A stretch of DNA of 64,000 bases from Micromonospora okii (lineage in GTDB: Bacteria; Actinomycetota; Actinomycetes; Mycobacteriales; Micromonosporaceae): positions 42,519 through 106,518 of the forward strand of contig NZ_BBZF01000016.1 in assembly GCF_020884795.1 (NCBI RefSeq), read 5' to 3'. This document shows positions 58,693-64,000 of this stretch, one piece after another. The translations under genes and the position numbers were made by a program. Numbering within the stretch: the first letter of the stretch is position 1; each line of letters starts with the position of its first letter. The notes beneath the pieces are model-generated. The model was not told where the DNA came from. It made no database searches and saw nothing but the letters and a program-made list of their open reading frames with translations.

Positions 58693-60312
58693 ATGAGTCT
58701 CGTGCAGAGCGTCGACAACGTGGCGCTGCTCCCGGCGTACCTGGCCGCCGGCACCGCCGTCCTGGTGCTGCTGGCCGACCTGCTGGTGGCGCGGGCCGCC
58801 GCGACGGTGGCGGTGGCCGCCGCCGGGTCGGTCGCCACCGCGCTCGGCAGCGCCGTCGTCGGCGCGGGCGGCGAGCGCGCCACGTTCTGCGTGGGCCCCG
58901 ACTGTTCGTACGTCTTCGGCGGCCGGGCGGCCCTCGTCGGCGCGCTGTTCGCGCTGCTCACCCTCGGCGTGCTGGCGTTGTCCGGCCCGTCGCTGCGGGC
59001 CGGGCGCTCCCCGGTGGGGGAATACTGCTTCCTCCTCGCCTGCGCGATGACCGGAGGCGTGGTGCTCGGCGCGGCCGGCGACCTGATCACCCTGATCGTG
59101 GCGCTGGAGACGCTGACCCTGCCGCTGTACGTGCTCGTCGGGCTGCGCCGGGGCAGCGTGGCCAGCGCGGAGGCGGCGGTGACGTTCTTCGTGGTGAGCG
59201 TGGTGGCCACCACCCTCACCCTGCTCGGCGCGGCGCTGCTCTACGCGGTGACCGGGGGCCTGCACCTCGACCGGGTCGGCGCGCTGTTCGCCGAGCGGCC
59301 GGAGCTGCTGGACGTGCCGCTGACCACGGCCGCCGTGGCGCTGGTGCTGCTCGGGCTGGCGTTCAAGGTGGCCGCCGTGCCGTTCCACGCCTGGGCCCCG
59401 GCCACCTACGACGGCGCGCCGCTGCCCGTGGCGGCGTACCTGTCGACCGCCTCGAAGCTCGGCGGGGTGGTGGCCCTGCTCGCGGTGGTCCAGCACGCCC
59501 TGCCGGCGCGGGTGACCGGCCCGGTGCTCGCCGGGCTCGCCGTGCTCACCATGACGGTGGGCAACCTGGTGGCGCTGCGCCAGCACCGCACGGTCCGGCT
59601 GCTGGCCTGGTCGTCGGTGGCCCAGGCCGGCTACGTCCTCGCCCCGCTCGGCGCGCTGGCGCTGGCCGCCGGCCGCTCCGACGACGCCCGCGCCGCCGCG
59701 TACGCCGCCGCCGTCGCGTACGTCGTCTTCTTCGTGATCGTGGAGCTGGCCGCGTTCGCGGCGCTGGTGGCCCTGCGCCCGGCCGGCGCGGATGGCGGCA
59801 CGGTCGACGACCTGCGTGGCGCGGCCCGCCGCCGGCCCTGGGTCGGCGCGGCGTTCGCGCTGGCCCTGATCGGGCTGGCCGGTCTCCCGCCGGGGCTGGC
59901 CGGCCTGTTCGCGAAGGTGACTGTGGTCCGGGCCCTGCTGGACGGGGGCGCGGGCTGGCTCGCCCTGGTGGTGGCGGTGAACGCGGTGATCGGCCTGGCC
60001 TACTACCTGCGCCTCGCCACCCGCCTGTACGCCGCGCCCGCCCCCGCGCTCCCCGCCGACGCAGCACCCACGCCGCCACTTTCGGCCGACGCCGCGCCCG
60101 CTCCCACGCTCCCGACCGGCGCCGCGCCTGCTCCCACACCCACGCCCGCGCTCCCGGCCGACGCCGCGCCCGCGCCCGCCCGCCCGACCGAGGCGGTCCC
60201 CGCCCCTGTCCACCCGGGCGTGGCGGTCGTCGCGACCCTCGCCGTGGCCACCCTGGTCGCGGTCGTCGTGGGCTTCGCCCCGCAGCTCGTGCTGGACCTC
60301 GCCGCCCGCTGA
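58693..60312 (+). CDS. nuoN: NADH-quinone oxidoreductase subunit N, with Pro-Ala repeat
   Basis: 539 residues, third antiporter-like pump. E in VALETLTLPLYVLVG and K in AFKVAAVPFHAWAP are present, and STASKLGG follows. Residues about 447-510 form a long Pro/Ala repeat (PADAAPTPPLSADAAPAP-like) just before the last helix, not typical of NuoN. The ATG directly follows the tandem repeat. A hairpin behind the gene probably ends the operon. Confidence 0.94.
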   Translation: MSLVQSVDNVALLPAYLAAGTAVLVLLADLLVARAAATVAVAAAGSVATALGSAVVGAGGERATFCVGPDCSYVFGGRAALVGALFALLTLGVLALSGPSLRAGRSPVGEYCFLLACAMTGGVVLGAAGDLITLIVALETLTLPLYVLVGLRRGSVASAEAAVTFFVVSVVATTLTLLGAALLYAVTGGLHLDRVGALFAERPELLDVPLTTAAVALVLLGLAFKVAAVPFHAWAPATYDGAPLPVAAYLSTASKLGGVVALLAVVQHALPARVTGPVLAGLAVLTMTVGNLVALRQHRTVRLLAWSSVAQAGYVLAPLGALALAAGRSDDARAAAYAAAVAYVVFFVIVELAAFAALVALRPAGADGGTVDDLRGAARRRPWVGAAFALALIGLAGLPPGLAGLFAKVTVVRALLDGGAGWLALVVAVNAVIGLAYYLRLATRLYAAPAPALPADAAPTPPLSADAAPAPTLPTGAAPAPTPTPALPADAAPAPARPTEAVPAPVHPGVAVVATLAVATLVAVVVGFAPQLVLDLAAR

Positions 60313-60333
60313 CCGGCCCCGCTGACCGGCCTG

Positions 60334-60394
60334 CCCCGTCAGCGGTCCCGCCCCCTGCTGCCCCCGCCCGCTGACCGGCCCCCCGCTGACGGGG
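60334..60394. terminator. Hairpin behind nuoN
   Basis: CCCCGTCAGCGG (60334-60345) and CCGCTGACGGGG (60383-60394) are exact complements. The 37-nt loop is C-rich. It is 22 nt after the nuoN stop, so it probably ends the nuo transcript. Confidence 0.6.
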
Positions 60395-60487
60395 CGTGCG
60401 GGCCCGGCCGGGGCGGGAGCGGGCCTGACCTGGTGTTCAGCCGATGCCCAGCCTCGTCCAGGTAACTCACAGTCATTAGACGGATGG

Positions 60488-60516
60488 TTGACGGGTACCG
60501 GTGACGTTGTACCGGT
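60488..60516 (+). promoter_or_regulatory. Candidate htpX promoter/operator
   Basis: TTGACG (60488-60493) is a good -35 box. Two copies of GTACCGGT (60495-60502 and 60509-60516) with 14-bp period follow it and could be an operator for a stress regulator. No clear -10 box was found. Confidence 0.4.
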
Positions 60517-60555
60517 CGGCGAGCCCCGCGTGGCCCGCGCACCGAAGGAGCGATC

Positions 60556-61434
60556 GTGCATCACAACCGTCTGAAGACCGCAGCGCTGCTCGGCCTGTTG
60601 ACCTCGCTGATCCTCGCGGTCGGCTACTGGTTCGGCGGGAGCGGCGGTCTGGTCATCGCCGTCATCCTCTCGTTGGTGATGAACGGCGTGACCTACTTCT
60701 ACTCCGACAAGCTCGCGCTGCGCTCGATGCGGGCGCAACCGGTCACCGAGGCGCAGTTCCCCGAGCTGTACCGGATGGTCCGCGAGCTGGCCACCGAGGC
60801 GCGGCAGCCCATGCCCCGCCTGTACGTCAGCCCCACCTCGCAGCCCAACGCGTTCGCCACGGGCCGCAACCCGGCCAACGCGGCGGTCTGCGTCACGCAG
60901 GGGATCACCGAGGTCCTCGACTACCGCGAGCTGCGCGGGGTGATCGGGCACGAGCTGTCGCACGTCTACAACCGCGACATCCTCATCTCCAGCGTGGCGG
61001 CCGGTCTGGCCGGCATCATCACGATGCTGGCGAACCTGGCCTGGTTCATCCCGCTGGGCTCCTCCGACGACGAGGAGGCCCCGAACCCGGCCGTGCTGCT
61101 GCTCACGATCATTCTCGGCCCGATCGCCGCCAGCATCATCCAGCTCGCGATCAGCCGGAGCCGGGAGTTCCAGGCCGACCAGTCCGGTGCCCAGCTCACC
61201 CGGGACCCGCTGGCCCTGGCCAGCGCCCTGCGCAAGATCCACATGGGCACCCAGATGCGGCCGTTGCCGGCCCAGGGGCAGCTCACCAGCACCGCCCACC
61301 TGATGATCGACAACCCCTTCACGCGGGGCGGCGGCATCGCGGCGCTCTTCTCCACCCACCCCCGGATGGAGGAGCGGGTCGCCCGGCTGGAGCGGATGGC
61401 CGCCAGCGCCGGCCCGGTGCGCTTCCAACGCTGA
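60556..61434 (+). CDS. htpX: HtpX membrane zinc metalloprotease
   Basis: 292 residues, M48 family. Two N-terminal membrane helices are followed by the zinc site HELSH (in [13 protein letters not shown]) and later the Glu in [10 protein letters not shown]. Two more helices lie between. It degrades misfolded membrane proteins under stress. GTG at 60556 with GAAGGAG 6 nt upstream. It directly follows the nuo operon but has its own promoter region. Confidence 0.95.
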   Translation: MHHNRLKTAALLGLLTSLILAVGYWFGGSGGLVIAVILSLVMNGVTYFYSDKLALRSMRAQPVTEAQFPELYRMVRELATEARQPMPRLYVSPTSQPNAFATGRNPANAAVCVTQGITEVLDYRELRGVIGHELSHVYNRDILISSVAAGLAGIITMLANLAWFIPLGSSDDEEAPNPAVLLLTIILGPIAASIIQLAISRSREFQADQSGAQLTRDPLALASALRKIHMGTQMRPLPAQGQLTSTAHLMIDNPFTRGGGIAALFSTHPRMEERVARLERMAASAGPVRFQR

Positions 61435-61693
61435 CCCCGCCCGACCCGGTCGAGTCCCGCCCGCGCCCGTCCGACCGGGCGCGGGCGGTTCCTCGTGTCC
61501 GGGCCGGTTCCTCCGGTTCCTCGGGTTAACGGGGCGGCTCCTCGTGCAGGGGAGGGTGCCGAAGGCCCGCGCCGCACGGGTCGAGCGCGATCGCCGCCGC
61601 GCGGGGGAGACACCCGCCATAACCGATTCACCCCCGGCGGCCGGGGCGTTAGGGTCGGGTCGAATTCCACTCGTTACACCCCTGGAGGTTCCC

Positions 61694-62953
61694 GTGGCCG
61701 CACTGCGCCAGTACCTGGGCGTCTGGCGGATTCCCGGCGCGCCACTGCTGCTCGTTCTCGGCGTCGTCGGTCGGCTCGGGATCGGCATGACCTCGCTGGC
61801 GCTGCTGCTCGTCGTGGAGGAGGTCACCGGGCGGTACTCTCTCGCCGCCATCGCCGCCGGCATCTACGCCCTCGCCGGCGCTGCGCTCAGCCCGGTCGCC
61901 GGCCGCATCGCCGACCGGGTCGGCCCCACCCCGGTGCTGCTGGCCACCGCCGTCGCCCACCCGCTCGCGCTCCTCGGGCTGCTCTGGGTCAGCCGGTCCG
62001 ACACGGCCGGCCTCGCCCTGATCTACGTCGCGGCCGGGCTGGCCGGGGCCACGTACCCGCCGCTGACCGCCGCGATCCGGGGCGCCTGGAACGACCTGAC
62101 CGCCCCCGCCTCCGGCCGGTACCACCTGCGCAACACCGCCCTGGCCGCGGAGACCTCCCTCTTCGAGGTCGTCTTCGTGCTCGGCCCCCTGCTGGTGGCC
62201 GGGTTCGTCCTGGTCGCCGACGCGGCGGCGGCCCTGATCGGCGCGGCCGTGGTCACCCTGGTCGGCACCACCGCCGTGGCGCTCGGCCGGGTGATGCGCG
62301 CCTGGCGGCCCCACCCGCACGAGCACCAGGCCAAGGGGCTCGGCCCGCTGCGGGTGGGCGGCTTCCCCGCACTGCTGCTCTGCGTCGCCAGCCTCGGCAT
62401 CGCGTTCGGCGCGGCCGGGGTGATCGTCCCCGCGTACGCCGGGAACCAGCCGACCGGCGACCCGGAGAGCCTGGCCGGCGTGCTGCTCGCCGTCTGGGGG
62501 GTCGGCAGCGCGATCGGTGGGTTCTGGTTCGGCGTGCGCAAGCCGGCGGCAAACATGACCCGCCAGTTCGCCTGGCTGCTCTCCGCCGTCGCGGCGAGCT
62601 TCGCCGTGTTCGCGATCATGCCGGGCCCGGTGGCGCTGGGCGTCGCCCTGGTCGTGGGCGGGGCCACCATCGCGCCCGCGCTGACCCTGGAGAACACCCT
62701 GGTCGGGCGGGTCGCTCCCGCCGGCATGCTCAACGAGGCGTACACCTGGGTGGTGACCATGTCGGTGGCCGCCAGCGCGGCCGGTGGCGCGGTGGCCGGG
62801 CTGATCATCGACCACGCGGGCGGCGTGACCGGGGCGTTCCTCTTCGCCGGCGCGGCGGTCGCCGTCGGGGCCTCGGTCGCCGCGCTCCCCGCCGGGCCGA
62901 TCGCCCGGGCCGAGGCCACAGCGGTACGCGTCGAGCAGACCCTCGCCGCATGA
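61694..62953 (+). CDS. MFS transporter
   Basis: 419 residues, 12 helices. It has the MFS loop [14 protein letters not shown] between helices 2 and 3 and a second-half counterpart. The substrate cannot be read; efflux of drugs or metabolites is plausible. GTG at 61694 with GGAGG 5 nt upstream. The 259-nt gap before it is GC-rich and holds no gene; GTTCCTC repeats are visible there (61490-61540). Confidence 0.88.
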   Translation: MAALRQYLGVWRIPGAPLLLVLGVVGRLGIGMTSLALLLVVEEVTGRYSLAAIAAGIYALAGAALSPVAGRIADRVGPTPVLLATAVAHPLALLGLLWVSRSDTAGLALIYVAAGLAGATYPPLTAAIRGAWNDLTAPASGRYHLRNTALAAETSLFEVVFVLGPLLVAGFVLVADAAAALIGAAVVTLVGTTAVALGRVMRAWRPHPHEHQAKGLGPLRVGGFPALLLCVASLGIAFGAAGVIVPAYAGNQPTGDPESLAGVLLAVWGVGSAIGGFWFGVRKPAANMTRQFAWLLSAVAASFAVFAIMPGPVALGVALVVGGATIAPALTLENTLVGRVAPAGMLNEAYTWVVTMSVAASAAGGAVAGLIIDHAGGVTGAFLFAGAAVAVGASVAALPAGPIARAEATAVRVEQTLAA

Positions 62954-63043
62954 CCCGCCGCACATCCGCCTGAGCGGCCACGTCCGGCGGCCGGCCCCTC
63001 CCCGCGCGGGCTGGCGGCGCGCCCACCGGGTACCGCAGGGCGC

Positions 63044-63139
63044 ATGTTCCTCTTCTTCTCCAACCGGGTGGGTTGTCTGGGCTCGCTGGCGATCAGCGCG
63101 CTCCTGACCGTGGTACTGATTCTGATCTTCTCGCGCTGA
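63044..63139 (+). CDS. 31-residue membrane microprotein
   Basis: ATG at 63044 encodes MFLFFSNRVGCLGSLAIS, a hydrophobic helix (ALLTVVLILIFSR) and TGA at 63137-63139. It is one membrane segment with a short polar N-terminus. The codon use matches neighbours. It stands alone, downstream of the MFS gene by 90 nt. No strong ribosome site is visible. Function unknown. Confidence 0.6.
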   Translation: MFLFFSNRVGCLGSLAISALLTVVLILIFSR

Positions 63140-63186
63140 GCGCGGTTCTCCTTGGGCTGAGGGGCGGTACGCGTCGGGGTGCTTGC

Positions 63187-63260
63187 GCGTCGGGCGTCCC
63201 CCCGGCCGAACCCGCCCGACGCGTGGGCGCTCCGGGCACCGCATGCGGTGCCCGGAGCGC
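63187..63260. terminator. Two hairpins downstream of the LPVTG gene
   Basis: A perfect palindrome, 17-bp arms (63227-63243 and 63244-63260, GCGCTCCGGGCACC and complement), begins 14 nt after the stop of the leftward wall-protein gene. A second inverted repeat, GCGTCGGGCG/CGCCCGACGC, lies beyond it from 63187. They separate this gene from the microprotein gene. Confidence 0.75.
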
Positions 63261-63273
63261 CTGGCTGTGCCGA

Positions 63274-64000
63274 TCAGGCCGGGATACCGGCCTTGCGGCG
63301 GATGCGGCTGGCCCCCAGCAGGAGGGCGCCGGCGGCCAGCAGGCCGCCACTCAGTGTGAGGGCGCCCGTGGCGTCGCCACCGGTGACCGGCAGCTTCGGT
63401 CCGTCCTTGCCGTGGTCACCGTCCTTGCCGTGGTCGCCGTGGTCCTTGCCGTCCTTGCCGTGGTCGTGGTCCTTGCCGTCGTGGCGGTGGTCGCCCTTGC
63501 CGTCCCGGACGCAGACGGTGACGGTGTCGGGCTCGGAGACCACCGCCTTGCCGTCGAACGTGCCGGTCGCGCGGGCCGTGTTGACGATCTTCCCGGCCTT
63601 GACGTCGGCGGCGGTCACCACGTGCGGCTTGACGGCGTGGCAGTCCGTGCTCGTACGCGGCGCCAGGGTCGTCCTGGCGCAGACCACCTGGCCGGCGGTC
63701 GGGTCGTCGACGGCGACTCCGGTGATGGCGGCGTTGCCGGTGTTGGTCACCCGGTAGGTGTAGAAGATCTTGTCGCCCTTGGCGGCGGAGCCCTCGTGGC
63801 CGCACTTGTTGCGGCAGTCCGAGTCGACCCGGGCCTTCTTCTCGATCGACAGGCTGGCCTGCTTCGGCGGGACCACCGCGGTGGTGACGGTGAACGTCGC
63901 CTCGTTGGACGGCACCGTCTGCTCGCCGAACCGGCCGCTCGCCTGCGCGACGTTGACGATCTTGCCGTTGGTCACGTCGGACTTCTTGACGGTGTACGTG
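63274..64000 (-). CDS. LPVTG-anchored wall protein, N-terminus cut by window edge
   Basis: The C-terminal 242 residues of a secreted protein. It has DUF11/DUF7507-type repeats (VTNGKIVNVAQASG, YRVTNTGNAAITGVAVDDP, then KAGKIVNTARATG) of about 95 residues each. Next comes a long Asp/His/Gly/Lys-rich spacer with HGKDG units, then LPVTGG, a membrane helix and a basic tail: a sortase anchoring signal. It would be bound to peptidoglycan. A perfect palindrome 14 nt beyond the stop is its likely terminator. Confidence 0.85.
   Translation of the reverse strand, partial: TYTVKKSDVTNGKIVNVAQASGRFGEQTVPSNEATFTVTTAVVPPKQASLSIEKKARVDSDCRNKCGHEGSAAKGDKIFYTYRVTNTGNAAITGVAVDDPTAGQVVCARTTLAPRTSTDCHAVKPHVVTAADVKAGKIVNTARATGTFDGKAVVSEPDTVTVCVRDGKGDHRHDGKDHDHGKDGKDHGDHGKDGDHGKDGPKLPVTGGDATGALTLSGGLLAAGALLLGASRIRRKAGIPA

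Noticed and set aside
58627..61863. A minus-strand open frame of about 1,080 codons across nuoN and htpX
   Set aside because: Antisense to nuoN and htpX, His/Gln/Arg-rich composition, no domain. A shadow of GC bias.
1..64000. CRISPR arrays, tRNA or rRNA genes, insertion sequences, integrases
   Set aside because: I looked for regularly spaced repeats, cloverleaf sequences and transposase motifs and found none. The repeats present are palindromes or in-gene tandem repeats.

Overview
The window is chromosomal DNA from a very GC-rich actinobacterium, most likely a Micromonospora or close relative. This rests on the strong G/C third-position bias, many GTG starts, start codons lying 6-8 nt after TAGGCT-like boxes, actinobacterial families (DUF3107, DUF3152, MoeZ, mycothiol-type redox context) and several families of intergenic palindromes. 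I see no rRNA or tRNA gene, no CRISPR array and no insertion sequence.

Layout. 1-5.2 kb: a truncated GHL10-type glycosidase, an APC amino-acid permease, a BON-methyltransferase fusion and an ABC-F ATPase. 5.2-10.1 kb: a ROK-type sugar kinase, a TPR protein, an Smr protein, a GNAT remnant and a membrane M28 peptidase. 10.2-14.6 kb: a tightly overlapping signalling operon (REC-SpoIIE phosphatase, CHASE3-HAMP histidine kinase, Rcp1-like receiver, inositol-phosphatase-like enzyme). 14.7-21.3 kb: a secreted LAS-type hydrolase, a spermidine-synthase-like membrane protein, a Ser/Thr kinase with a CBM2-like outer domain and a TrkA/TrkH potassium system. 21.3-37.8 kb: RecQ fused to a phosphoribosyltransferase domain, a His-rich membrane-anchored protein, an HTH regulator, a METTL25-like methyltransferase, a DEAD-box helicase, DUF3107, a TetR regulator, a long disordered protein, an alpha/beta hydrolase, two DUF3152 proteins and MoeZ. 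37.8-43.5 kb: proB-proA, an alkyltransferase-like repair protein, and a sugar-type transporter coupled to a sphingosine-phosphate-lyase-like PLP enzyme.

43.6-60.3 kb holds a second-type complex I locus with nuoB, nuoC, nuoH and nuoIJKLMN, all on the plus strand. nuoA, nuoD and nuoEFG are absent from the window. The locus is broken by two blocks of unrelated genes. The proton-pumping arm looks intact at its key Glu/Lys positions, so this set must take nuoA/nuoD functions from elsewhere or work in an unusual way. It is followed by htpX, an MFS transporter, a 31-residue membrane microprotein and the C-terminal part of an LPVTG-anchored wall protein.

The most unusual non-coding content is three sets of repeated palindromes. 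One family begins at or just after the stop codon of the gene it follows (5966, 37767, 39069, 49694). Two further palindromes recur as a pair at two loci (21.35-21.58 kb and 44.54-44.68 kb). A 58-62 bp element is tandemly duplicated at the nuoM-nuoN junction. Decayed genes are visible at 7.34-7.62 kb and 44.4-45.1 kb.
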